Shown: piece by piece, positions 56,320-64,000 of the stretch
How positions within the stretch are numbered: position 1 is the stretch's first letter
How the letters are laid out: each line of letters opens with the position of its first letter
Assembly: GCA_964432595.1 (NCBI GenBank)
Contig: CAYSOF010000009.1
Coordinates: 124,001-188,000 of the forward strand
From: DASYLJ01 sp964432595
GTDB lineage: Bacteria; Desulfobacterota; Binatia; DP-6
DNA length: 64,000 nucleotides
Reading direction: 5' to 3'
Made by a program: the position numbers and the translations under genes
The notes under the pieces: model-generated
Database searches by the model: none
Told to the model about the DNA's origin: nothing
Seen by the model: the letters and a program-made list of their open reading frames with translations, nothing else

Positions 56320-57530
56320 CGGCGATACCGCCGCCAGAGCGCGTTGCGCCGCCGCTCGAGCACCGTCGCGCGCTCGTCCGGCCCGACGCGCGGCGAGCCG
56401 GGCGGCAGATGCTCGTCGAGACGTGCACGCGGGACGCGCGTCACCGTCACTGACGGCGCCGATTCCGCGAGGAGGAACCGCGCGGCGAGCGTGCCCTTCT
56501 CGTAGCCGGCCGGGTCGATCCAGTTCCACACGCCCGGGTCGTCGTGCGCGATCACGCCGCGGAAGACGCCGTCGGCGTCGAGGCGCGCCTGCGCGCCGTT
56601 GAGCGACGCCTGCCGGTTCTGGAAGTCGACGCTCTCCCACCACCAGTTGCCGAGGCCGACGCTCCACTGGCGGCAGCGCGGCACCGCGAACTCGACGATC
56701 ACCGCCTCGTCGGGCGTGCAGTGGAAGTTGCCCATGCCGTACGCCTGGCCCTTGAGCGCGCCGCCGGCGTCCTCCGCGCGCGGCGCCATCACCGTGAGCG
56801 AGTTCGGCGGCATGTTGTCGACCATGACGCGGCTCATCTGGTCCCACAGGCCGCCGGCCTTCGTGATCCAGTCGCGCAGGCGGTCGACGCGCGCCGCGAG
56901 CTGGTCGGTGCGGAGCGCCGGCGGCGGGTACGTCGCGCCGACCCGCTCGATGACGAGGTCGGCGGGACGCTCCGTCTCCCAGTCGTTGAAGTACTGGCGG
57001 ATGAAGACGAAGCCGGCGTCGGCGCGCAGCGGCATCCAGTTGGACGGCAGCGGCGACGGCGCGGGCTCGGGACCGAGCACGATCTCGACCGCGCCATCCG
57101 CGCCGACGTCGAGCTCGAGGCCGTTGCGCGACGAGATCGTGCCCCACTTGGAGACGTCGCCCTCGGCGAAGTGGCCGAAGTTCGCCTGCACCTCGATGTG
57201 GTTCGCGCTGCCGCGCGTCCCGTGGATGCGATAGGTGGCGTCGCCGCGGATCGGTGCCATCAGGTACAGGCAGTCGGGGGCGTCGAGCCCCCACGGCGTG
57301 GTGATGTCGACGGTGCGCGCGAAGCGCGGGTAGTCGGGGTCGGCGTGCTCGACGCAGATCTGCTGCCCGGCGGCGAGATAGCGCAGCAGGTAGCGGAAGC
57401 CTTCGGCGCGGTCGCGCGGCGTGGCCGGCGCGTCGTCGGCGAGGACGATGCCGCGCGCGCGGTCGAGCGTCGCCAGGAGATCGCTCCAGACGGCGCCGCT
57501 CGTGACGCGCGGATCGGCCGGATCCTTCAT
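56316..57530 (-). CDS. DUF1214-type protein
   Basis: 404 residues from ATG 57530. 'GFRYLLRYLAAGQQICVEHADPD', 'DCLYLMAPIRGDATYRI' and 'GNWWWESVDFQNRQASLNGAQ' are blocks of a family containing DUF1214, common in actinobacteria and in xenobiotic or lipid gene clusters. Beta-rich, no signal peptide. Function unknown. It is first of three leftward genes and divergent from the sulfotransferase by 52 bp. Confidence 0.8.
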   Translation of the reverse strand: MKDPADPRVTSGAVWSDLLATLDRARGIVLADDAPATPRDRAEGFRYLLRYLAAGQQICVEHADPDYPRFARTVDITTPWGLDAPDCLYLMAPIRGDATYRIHGTRGSANHIEVQANFGHFAEGDVSKWGTISSRNGLELDVGADGAVEIVLGPEPAPSPLPSNWMPLRADAGFVFIRQYFNDWETERPADLVIERVGATYPPPALRTDQLAARVDRLRDWITKAGGLWDQMSRVMVDNMPPNSLTVMAPRAEDAGGALKGQAYGMGNFHCTPDEAVIVEFAVPRCRQWSVGLGNWWWESVDFQNRQASLNGAQARLDADGVFRGVIAHDDPGVWNWIDPAGYEKGTLAARFLLAESAPSVTVTRVPRARLDEHLPPGSPRVGPDERATVLERRRNALWRRYRR

Positions 57531-57582
57531 CGCGCGGACACAATGGGCTAAGGTCCGCCGCGCTCGCAAGGGCGGAGGCCAC

Positions 57583-58587
57583 GTGGAACGGTTCATCGTC
57601 GGAACGGGACGCTGCGGCTCGACGCTGCTCTCGCGGATGCTCGGGGAGAACCCCGAGACGCTGTCCGTCTTCGAGCTGATGAACGGTCTCGATCCGTCGC
57701 GTCGCTTCCAGGCCGAGCCGATGAGCGGCCGCGACTTCGCCGACCTGCTGTCCGCCGAGCAGCCGGTGCTGACGGCGGTGCTGAAGCGCGGCTACCCGGT
57801 CGAGGAGGTGACGTACCCGTTCGGCCGCGGCCGCTACGGGCGCGGCGACGGCGTGCCGTGGATGCTGGTGTCGACGCTGCCGCGCTGGACCGACGATCCC
57901 GACGCGCTGTTCGACGACACGGTCGCGTTCCTGGTCGCGCAGGAGGCACGACCTCCGGTCGAGCACTTCCGTGCCGTGCTGGCGTTCTGGATGCGTCGCT
58001 TCGGTCGTACCCATTGGATGGAGCGCGCCGGCTCGTCGATCGACTACCTCGAGCAGCTGGTGACGGCCTTCCCGGGCGCGCGGTTCGTCCACATCCATCG
58101 CGACGGTGCGGAGGCGGCGCTGTCGATGCGCGAGCACCACGCGTTCCGGCTGCCGATCTGCCTCATGTACAACGCGCCCGTCGCGTCCGGGCGCACCGTC
58201 CGCGAGCTCGGCATGCTCGACTTCCACGGCGAGCCCACCGCCGACGATCCCGTCACGCAGATCCTGAACGCGCGGCCGCCGGCGCAGTACTTCGGCCGCT
58301 ACTGGTGCGACCAGGTCATCCACGGCTTCCGCGCGCTGCGCCTGCTCGACCGCGCGCAGTATCTCGAAGTGGGCTTCGAGGACCTGGTCCGCAACCCGCG
58401 CGAGGAGCTCGAGCGCGTGCGCGCGTTCTTCGACCTCGGACCGGATCGCGATGGGTGGATCGCGCGCGCGGCGGCGCTGAGCCGCGGCGTCCCGCCGCAG
58501 CGCGCGCCGGAGCTGCCGGCCGAGGAGCGGCGCGCGCTGGACGCGGCGTGCGCGGCGGGGATGAAGCTCGTCGGGCGCGCCTACTGA
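57583..58587 (+). CDS. Sulfotransferase family protein
   Basis: 334 residues from GTG 57583 with GGAGG 6 bases upstream. The PAPS 5'-phosphosulfate loop is 'GTGRCGSTLL' (7-16). 'VHIHRDGAEAALSM' is the 3'-phosphate binding segment. It could sulfate a small hydroxylated lipid or metabolite, with a donor of 3'-phosphoadenylyl sulfate. Its end overlaps the convergent GST-like gene by 7 bp. Confidence 0.87.
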   Translation: MERFIVGTGRCGSTLLSRMLGENPETLSVFELMNGLDPSRRFQAEPMSGRDFADLLSAEQPVLTAVLKRGYPVEEVTYPFGRGRYGRGDGVPWMLVSTLPRWTDDPDALFDDTVAFLVAQEARPPVEHFRAVLAFWMRRFGRTHWMERAGSSIDYLEQLVTAFPGARFVHIHRDGAEAALSMREHHAFRLPICLMYNAPVASGRTVRELGMLDFHGEPTADDPVTQILNARPPAQYFGRYWCDQVIHGFRALRLLDRAQYLEVGFEDLVRNPREELERVRAFFDLGPDRDGWIARAAALSRGVPPQRAPELPAEERRALDAACAAGMKLVGRAY

Positions 58588-59591
58588 GCGCGGATCACCG
58601 GCTCGCAGCCGGTGCCGTCGAGCAGCGTCTCGACGAACGCGCGATCGCCGGCGCCGAGCCGTTGCGCGTCCTCGCGCAGCCAGCCGAGGCACTTCCCCTG
58701 GTACGGGAACGGCTTCTGCACCCACGGCTGCTCGTCGATCGTGCACTCGACGCGCTCCGCGCCGCGCGCGAGGGCGTCGGCGTTGGCCAGCAGGAACGGC
58801 ACGTGGACGCGGCCGATCTCCGCGAGCAGCGGCCGCAGCGCGCTCGCCGCGTCGTCGCGCGCCAGCCAGCCGTCGTTGCTCGGTGTGAGTCCCGAGAGGT
58901 CCTCGACGATGTCGACCCACGCGCTCACGCGTGGTGCGATCTCGAGCGCGATCGCGCGCGGCGTCGGGTCGAAGCCGGCGAGCTGCGTGAGCTGGCCGTA
59001 GAGCGCGAAGACCGACGCGCCCGGCCGCCCGCCCATCACGAAGCGCGACCCGGTGAGCCGCGCGTCGAGCAGGCGCAGCAGGCGGCGGTAGCTGTCCTCG
59101 ATGACGGGCGCCGTCGTCGGGTTCGAGCCGACGACGCCGAGCCGATTGATCTGCCGCTCCGCGAACTGTGTGCCGGCGTTCGCCAGCACCTCTTCGGGCG
59201 CGGACGTCATCGCCCAGCGCGGCAGGATCGCCGCCGCGTTCGCGACGTCGGCGGCGAACGCCCAGCGGTAGTGGAACATCGGCTTCGTGAGCCACTCGTC
59301 GGCGTAGTCCTCGATCAGCGCGTCGACGAACGCCAGCGCGGGGTCGGGCGGGATGACCGACCGCCCGGCATGCATCGTCTCGAGGCGGCGGATCAGCGGC
59401 GTCGAATCGGTATGCGCCACGTCCTCGCCGGGGAAGACCAGCTGCGGCAGCAGCTGCACGCGCGGGCGCGGCAGGACGCGCGCCTCGGGCGACTGCGTCG
59501 TGACCCACGCGTGCGGGATGCGGCGGTAGCGCAGCACCGCGCGCATCTTCCGGCTGTAGGGCGACCCGGGCATGCCGACGATCGTGATCAT
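58581..59591 (-). CDS. Glutathione S-transferase-like protein
   Basis: 336 residues, longer than a typical GST. The N-terminal thioredoxin fold 'GMPGSPYSRKMRAVLRYRRIP' and 'LPQLVFPGEDVAHTDST' are GST-like; Ser10 or Tyr12 in 'SPYS' may be the catalytic residue. The C-terminal helical domain is extended ('FHYRWAFAADVANAAAILP'). Substrate unknown. Confidence 0.75.
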   Translation of the reverse strand: MITIVGMPGSPYSRKMRAVLRYRRIPHAWVTTQSPEARVLPRPRVQLLPQLVFPGEDVAHTDSTPLIRRLETMHAGRSVIPPDPALAFVDALIEDYADEWLTKPMFHYRWAFAADVANAAAILPRWAMTSAPEEVLANAGTQFAERQINRLGVVGSNPTTAPVIEDSYRRLLRLLDARLTGSRFVMGGRPGASVFALYGQLTQLAGFDPTPRAIALEIAPRVSAWVDIVEDLSGLTPSNDGWLARDDAASALRPLLAEIGRVHVPFLLANADALARGAERVECTIDEQPWVQKPFPYQGKCLGWLREDAQRLGAGDRAFVETLLDGTGCEPVIRAQ

Positions 59592-59645
59592 CGCCGGCCT
59601 ACGTGCCGGGCGCGGGCGGCCGCTGTCAACGAGCCGCGCCGCTAC

Positions 59646-60419
59646 TCAGCGCCCCTTCCACTTCGGCGCGCGCTTCTCGACGAATGCCGACAACCCTTCG
59701 TTGAAGTCCTCGGTGCCGAACATCTTGGCGATGCCCTCGCCGGACATGGTCCAGCCGACCTCGTCGGGCTGATCCGTCGACTCGAGCATGATGCGGCGCG
59801 ACTCGCGGACGGCGAGGGGCGCGTTCTCGGACACCTGCGCGGCGAGCTTCTTCGCGGCCTCGAGCGCCTGGCCCTCCTCGCACAGTACGTTCACCCAGCC
59901 GAACTGGTACGCACGCTCGGCGGGGAAATCGAGACGGCCGGTGAGCGCGAGCTCCATCGCGATGTTGCGCGGCAGCTTGCGCGGCAGGCGGAAGAGGCCG
60001 CCGGCGGCGGCGACGAGGTTGCGCTTCACCTCGGGGATGCCGAACACCGCGGTCTTCGACGCGACCACCAGGTCGCACGCCAGCACGAGCTCGGTGCCGC
60101 CCGCGAGCGCCGGCCCGTCGACGGCGGCGATGATCGGCTTCGTGCGCTCGCGACGGACGAAGCCGCCGAAGCCGCCGCGCGACGTCATCATCCCGCCGGG
60201 ATCGACGCTCATCTGCTTCAGATCGGCGCCGGCGCAGAAGATGTAGCCCTTGGCCGTCTTGGCGCCCGTCAGGACGCCGACCCAGACCTCGTCGTCGGCC
60301 TCCATCTTGTCGACGGCCTCTTCTATGCCGGTGGCGACCGCGGTGTTCACCGCGTTGCGGGCGTCGGGACGATTGATGGTGATGACGGCGACGTTGCCGA
60401 TCTTCTCGTAGTCGATCAT
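59646..60419 (-). CDS. Enoyl-CoA hydratase/isomerase
   Basis: 257 residues. 'FCAGADLKQM' and 'GPALAGGTELVLACD' give the oxyanion hole. 'FGIPEVKRNLVAAAGG' carries Glu at the canonical active-site position. It is a fuller crotonase than the protein at 55591. A role in beta-oxidation or in degradation of an acyl side chain is likely. Leftward, with a 75-base gap to the rightward DUF1993 gene. Confidence 0.92.
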   Translation of the reverse strand: MIDYEKIGNVAVITINRPDARNAVNTAVATGIEEAVDKMEADDEVWVGVLTGAKTAKGYIFCAGADLKQMSVDPGGMMTSRGGFGGFVRRERTKPIIAAVDGPALAGGTELVLACDLVVASKTAVFGIPEVKRNLVAAAGGLFRLPRKLPRNIAMELALTGRLDFPAERAYQFGWVNVLCEEGQALEAAKKLAAQVSENAPLAVRESRRIMLESTDQPDEVGWTMSGEGIAKMFGTEDFNEGLSAFVEKRAPKWKGR

Positions 60420-60494
60420 CGGGACGGTCTACGATCGATCGCCGGCTGGGTCCAGACCTTGCGTGGCGTGGACCGCGGAGTAGCAGTCGTTGCC

Positions 60495-60998
60495 ATGGAC
60501 GCTTTCACGACGATCACCCAATTCGTGAAGATGCTCGAGAACCTCGGTCGCTGGATCGAGAAGGGGGAGGAATACGCGAAGGGCAAGAAGTTCGAATCGG
60601 ACGTCCTCGTCCAGTCGCGGCTCGCGCCCGATCAGTTCTCGCTGGCGGGCCAGGTGCAGTCCGCCTGCGACACGGCCAAGTTCGCCGGCGCCTATCTGGC
60701 CGGCGTCGAGTCGCCGTCGAACCCCGACACGGAGAAGACGGTCGCCGAGCTGAAGGCCCGGATCGCGGGCACGCTGGCCTTCCTGCGCACCGTCGACGGC
60801 AAGCTCGGCGGCGCGGCGGAGAAGCGCGTGGCGCCGAAGTGGCTCCAGGGCAAATGGATGCGCGGCGACGAGTACCTGACGCAGTTCGCGATCCCCAACT
60901 TCTACTTCCACGTCACCACCGCCTACGCGCTGCTGCGCCACAACGGGGTCGAGGTGGGGAAGATGGACTTCCTGGGCTCGCTGCCCATCCGCGACTGA
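60495..60998 (+). CDS. DUF1993-type protein
   Basis: 167 residues from ATG 60495. 'QFVKMLENLGRWIEKGEEYAKGKKF', 'LAPDQFSLAGQVQSACDTAK' and 'NFYFHVTTAYALLRHNGVEVGK' match DUF1993, a four-helix-bundle protein related to DinB. 'HVTTAYALLRHNG' has the conserved His. Function unknown. Seven bases before the P450 start, so an operon is likely. Confidence 0.88.
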   Translation: MDAFTTITQFVKMLENLGRWIEKGEEYAKGKKFESDVLVQSRLAPDQFSLAGQVQSACDTAKFAGAYLAGVESPSNPDTEKTVAELKARIAGTLAFLRTVDGKLGGAAEKRVAPKWLQGKWMRGDEYLTQFAIPNFYFHVTTAYALLRHNGVEVGKMDFLGSLPIRD

Positions 60999-61004
60999 TC
61001 GCGC

Positions 61005-62291
61005 ATGCCGCTGCCCGTCGTGGACCCGATGCCGCCCCGCGCCGCGGGGCCGCTGCCGTGGGTCCGCGCCGGGCGGCGGCTGCTCGCGAACCCCACCGCG
61101 TTCTTCGCCGACACGCGCCGCCGCCTCGGCGACACCTTCGTCGTCGACGCCTTCGGCTTCCGCCTCTTCTGCGTCTTCTCGCCGCTCGGCGTCCGCGCCC
61201 TCTACGCGGTCAAGGAAAGCGAGGCGAGCTTCGGCCTGGCGACGTTCCGCCTGCTCAGGCTCAAGCTGCCGGCCGAATTGTTCGCCGGCCGTCGCGTGAC
61301 GCCGCACCGGCTCTTCGGCGGCGACGACGTCGAGCGCTACCTGCGCACGCTCGACGACGCGGTCACCGTCGAGCTCGATCTGCTCGGCGCGCGCGGCCGC
61401 TTCGAGGTGTTCGCCGAGATGCGCCGTCTCGGGCATCGCCTCGGCTTCGCGACGTGGCTCGGCCGCGAGGCGGCGTCGCCGGCGTGGATCGATCGGCTGA
61501 TTCCCCTCGTCGATCGGCTCGACAGCGCCGACGCGTTCGTGCGGCCGTCGCAGGCCTTCCTCACGGCGGCGCGCCGGTACCGGCGCGAGCGCGAGGCGCT
61601 GCGCGGCCTCGAGGCGACGGTGCAGGCGTTCTGGGAGCAGCGGCGCGAGGCCGACGACTTCCTCGCGCAGATCCACGCCGCCTACGCCGACGTCGCGCCG
61701 GCCGAGCGCCACGCCGGCGTCGCGCGCGACGTCGTCATGCTGCATCTGGGCTCGCAGTCGAACCTGTACGCGGCGCTCGCGTGGACGTTCATCGACGTCG
61801 TGCAGCGGCCGGCGCTCGTCGAGCGCATTCGCGCGGGCGACGACGACCTGCTCGAACGGTGCGCCAGCGAGTCGATCCGGCTGGCGCAGCGCTCGATCAC
61901 GCTCCGCTCGGTGCTGCAGCCGATCGACGTGGACGACGAGCGCGGCCGCTGGCGTCTCGCGCCCGGTGTGTTGCTGGCGACGATGCTCTCCGTCAACAAC
62001 GCGTCGGCCGCGCCGGGGCTCGGCGACTTCGATCCGGCGCATTACGACGGCCGCAAGCTGGCCGCCGGCGTGCCCGTCGCGGCGCGCGAGCTGGTCAGCA
62101 CGTTCGGCCACGGCGTGCATTCGTGTCCCGCGCAGCGCTTCGCCGTCTCCGCGATCCGCATCGCGGTCCGGCGGCTGCTCGCGCGCTACGACGTCACGCC
62201 CGAGTTCGCGTCCGCCGTCGCCCGCCCGCAGCAGCTCGGCGCGGTCGCGCGCGCCGCGCATCCCTGCATCGTCGCGTACCGCGCGCGCTGA
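61005..62291 (+). CDS. Cytochrome P450
   Basis: 428 residues. The heme-thiolate loop 'FGHGVHSCPAQRFA' has Cys374; the ExxR pair is Glu289-Arg292 ('ESIRLAQ'). The I-helix region 'VMLHLGSQSNLYAALAW' lacks the usual A/G-G-x-D/E-T-T motif. The nearest motif to the family 'AGxHTS' is 'GSQSN', which resembles P450s that use alternative proton delivery. No membrane anchor; cytoplasmic. Substrate and redox partner unknown, but the hydrophobic cluster context fits a lipid or steroid. Confidence 0.88.
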   Translation: MPLPVVDPMPPRAAGPLPWVRAGRRLLANPTAFFADTRRRLGDTFVVDAFGFRLFCVFSPLGVRALYAVKESEASFGLATFRLLRLKLPAELFAGRRVTPHRLFGGDDVERYLRTLDDAVTVELDLLGARGRFEVFAEMRRLGHRLGFATWLGREAASPAWIDRLIPLVDRLDSADAFVRPSQAFLTAARRYRREREALRGLEATVQAFWEQRREADDFLAQIHAAYADVAPAERHAGVARDVVMLHLGSQSNLYAALAWTFIDVVQRPALVERIRAGDDDLLERCASESIRLAQRSITLRSVLQPIDVDDERGRWRLAPGVLLATMLSVNNASAAPGLGDFDPAHYDGRKLAAGVPVAARELVSTFGHGVHSCPAQRFAVSAIRIAVRRLLARYDVTPEFASAVARPQQLGAVARAAHPCIVAYRAR

Positions 62292-62330
62292 GCCTTGCGC
62301 CGGTCGGGGCCTTCGTCTACCGACGGGCCG

Positions 62331-64000
62331 TTGTCGTTCCGTGCCCGCGTGCTCGCCTGCCTGCTGACGGTCGTGACCGCCTGCCTGTTCGCCTGCGCGT
62401 CCCCCGACGGTCTGCCGCCGCAGATGGCGATCGAGACCGTGGTCGACGAGCTACTGCCGCCGCTGCCGGCGGACGCCGTCGTGGAGCCATCGGCCGAGGC
62501 CGCGCGTCCCGCGTCGCTGGCGCCGGGCGGCGCGCTCGGCGGCGGCGGCGGGCGGCCGAGCCTCGTCGTGACGGCGCCGTCGCGCGTGCGGATGCGCGTC
62601 GCCGTGCCCCCGGATGCGGGCGTGCGCTTCGGCGTCGGCGTCGAGGGCAGCAAGCGGCGCGAGGCCGATCGCAGCGGCGTGCGCTTCCGCCTGACGGTCG
62701 ACGGCACGGAGGCGTTCACCGACGTGCTGAATCCCGCCGCGCGCCGGCGCGACCGGCGCTGGCGCGACCAGGTCGTCGACCTCGCGGCGTGGGCGGGGAA
62801 GACCGTCGATCTCGTGCTCGAGACGTCGGCCGACGATCCGTCGATGCCGTTGGCGGGCCGTCCGGGCTGGAGCCACGTCCGCCTGACGCGCACCGAGCGG
62901 CGCGACCGCCAGCGTGCGGCGCCCGACGCGCGCAACGTGCTCGTGCTGCTCGTCGATACGCTGCGCGCCGATCGGGTGGGCGCCTACGGCGCGGGCGACG
63001 CGGCCACCCCGGCGCTCGATGCGCTCGCGCGTGGCGGCGTCGTGTTCCGCGACGCCGTCGCCCAGTCGTCGTGGACGCTGCCGTCGGTGGCGACGTTGCT
63101 GTCGGGGCTGCCTCCGCGTAGTCACGGCGCGCGCGGCGACCGCATCCACGGTGCGGCGCCGGACGGCGCGCCGCCGCAGAACGCGTTCCTCGCCGACGCG
63201 GTCGTCACCTGGCCCGAGCTCGCGCAGCGCGCCGGTATCACGACGATGGGCGTGTCGACGAATCCGCTCGTCAGCCGCGCGACCAACGTGGCGCAGGGCT
63301 TCGAGACGTTCGTCGAGCTGCCGTTCGATCCGAAGGCGCGCACGTGGGCGACTGCGGCCGACGTCAATCGCGCGTTCGTCGACTGGGTAGAGGCGAATCC
63401 GGGGCTGCGCTTCGCGGCCTGGCTGCACTACATGGACGTCCACGATCCGTACATGCCGCCGGAGCGGCTGCGGCCTCCGGTGCCGGCGGGCCTCCGTCCA
63501 TTGGTGGCGCAGGGGCGCGTCAACGAGCTCGCGAAGCCGATCAACCGCGGTGCGGCGCCGCTCCTGAGCCCGTTCGAGGTGGCGTGGCTCGAGCGGCTGT
63601 ACGCCGCCGACGTGCGGGCGTGGGACGAGACGCTCGGGCAGCTGCTCGCCGCGCTCGACCGGCTCGGGCTGCGGGAATCGACGACGATCGTCGTGACGGC
63701 CGACCACGGCGAGGAGTTCCAGGAGCACGGCCGCCTGAAGCACGGCACGCAGCTCTACGAGGAGACGATCCGTGTGCCGGTCATCCTGGCCGGACCGGGC
63801 ATCGCGCCCGCCGCGCGCACGGACACCGCGCAGGGCGTCGACCTGCTGCCGACGGTGTTGCCGCTGCTCGGCATCGCGCCGCCGCCGGGCCTGCCGGGCC
63901 GCGATCTGCTGGCGACCACCACGCCGTCGCCGGCCGTCAGCGAGACGAGCAACGGCATCCTGCGCGACGGTCGCGCGGTCGAGCTGACGGCGACCCGGTC
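62331..64000 (+). CDS. Sulfatase-like lipoprotein (3' end cut by window)
   Basis: At least 556 residues from TTG 62331 (GTG 62349 is an alternative). The lipobox is 'CLFAC'. A beta-rich N-terminal domain of ~200 residues precedes the hydrolase: 'LLVDTLRADRVGAYG', 'SSWTLPSVATLLSG', 'HYMDVHDPYMPPE', 'TADHGEEFQEHG', 'LKHGTQLYEE'. At the nucleophile position the motif is TLPSV, so Thr replaces the formylglycine Cys/Ser and Arg is lost. The same changes are in the lipoprotein at 41380. The stop is beyond base 64000. Confidence 0.82.
   Translation, partial: MSFRARVLACLLTVVTACLFACASPDGLPPQMAIETVVDELLPPLPADAVVEPSAEAARPASLAPGGALGGGGGRPSLVVTAPSRVRMRVAVPPDAGVRFGVGVEGSKRREADRSGVRFRLTVDGTEAFTDVLNPAARRRDRRWRDQVVDLAAWAGKTVDLVLETSADDPSMPLAGRPGWSHVRLTRTERRDRQRAAPDARNVLVLLVDTLRADRVGAYGAGDAATPALDALARGGVVFRDAVAQSSWTLPSVATLLSGLPPRSHGARGDRIHGAAPDGAPPQNAFLADAVVTWPELAQRAGITTMGVSTNPLVSRATNVAQGFETFVELPFDPKARTWATAADVNRAFVDWVEANPGLRFAAWLHYMDVHDPYMPPERLRPPVPAGLRPLVAQGRVNELAKPINRGAAPLLSPFEVAWLERLYAADVRAWDETLGQLLAALDRLGLRESTTIVVTADHGEEFQEHGRLKHGTQLYEETIRVPVILAGPGIAPAARTDTAQGVDLLPTVLPLLGIAPPPGLPGRDLLATTTPSPAVSETSNGILRDGRAVELTATR

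Noticed and set aside
55591..59508. A ~1300-codon minus-strand frame spanning enoyl-CoA hydratase to GST
   Set aside because: Only its last part, 55591-56319, is a real gene; the rest crosses DUF1214, sulfotransferase and GST-like genes in other frames.

Overview
The window is GC-rich, tightly packed bacterial chromosome with genes on both strands and many 1-50 bp overlaps. The cell is Gram-negative and rod-shaped: it has mreBCD-mrdA-rodA, ppiD, several lipoproteins and secreted proteins. The mix of SoxR, DksA, a P450, enoyl-CoA hydratases, SDRs, Cys-rich 'DCNDGNACTT' repeat proteins and Thr-rich linkers recalls the deltaproteobacteria-like groups (Myxococcota or Candidatus Binatota). This placement is inference from gene style, not from a marker tree. 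I see no prophage, insertion sequence, CRISPR array or rRNA operon.

Layout. 1-3.7 kb: a secreted duplicated-domain protein (cut by the window edge), then an AraC-type and a FadR/GntR-type regulator, each preceded by a near-identical FadR-like operator. 3.7-9.7 kb: tRNA-Ala(CGC), a Cu+ P-type ATPase with two YHS domains, an SDR, a ZIP transporter, a redoxin and DksA. 9.8-13 kb: a GT-C type membrane protein and two tandem secreted paralogs. 13-16.3 kb: bioF-bioA-bioD, with a perfect BirA-type operator that covers the start of the divergent radA. 16.3-22.6 kb: radA, an APC-like permease, a lipoprotein, an esterase and ppiD. 22.7-28.1 kb: the elongasome operon mreB-mreC-mreD-mrdA-rodA. 28.1-28.5 kb: two long palindromic elements of one repeat family in opposite orientation.

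28.5-38.2 kb: thioredoxin, an SDR, a PHM/DBH-like copper monooxygenase homolog, a small cytochrome c, a SoxR gene with a SoxR box facing an unknown divergent gene, a receiver-only protein, a GST, a large Cys-rich repeat surface protein and a GreA/GreB-like factor. 38.4-44.7 kb: an MFS transporter, a Thr-linker secreted protein, a sulfatase-like lipoprotein and a VOC-PPOX fusion behind a TetR gene. 44.8-48.7 kb: an Mpo1-like protein, a methyltransferase, a prokaryotic pentameric ligand-gated ion channel, an RluA-type pseudouridine synthase, a YheU-like protein and a DUF4136 lipoprotein.

48.9-54.8 kb: two histidine kinases, an unknown secreted protein and a kinase-less copy of the second kinase's membrane input module, which looks like one signalling neighbourhood. 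54.8-64 kb: a lipid/xenobiotic-type cluster of SDR, two enoyl-CoA hydratases, DUF1214, sulfotransferase, GST-like, DUF1993 and P450 genes, then a second sulfatase-like lipoprotein cut by the window edge.
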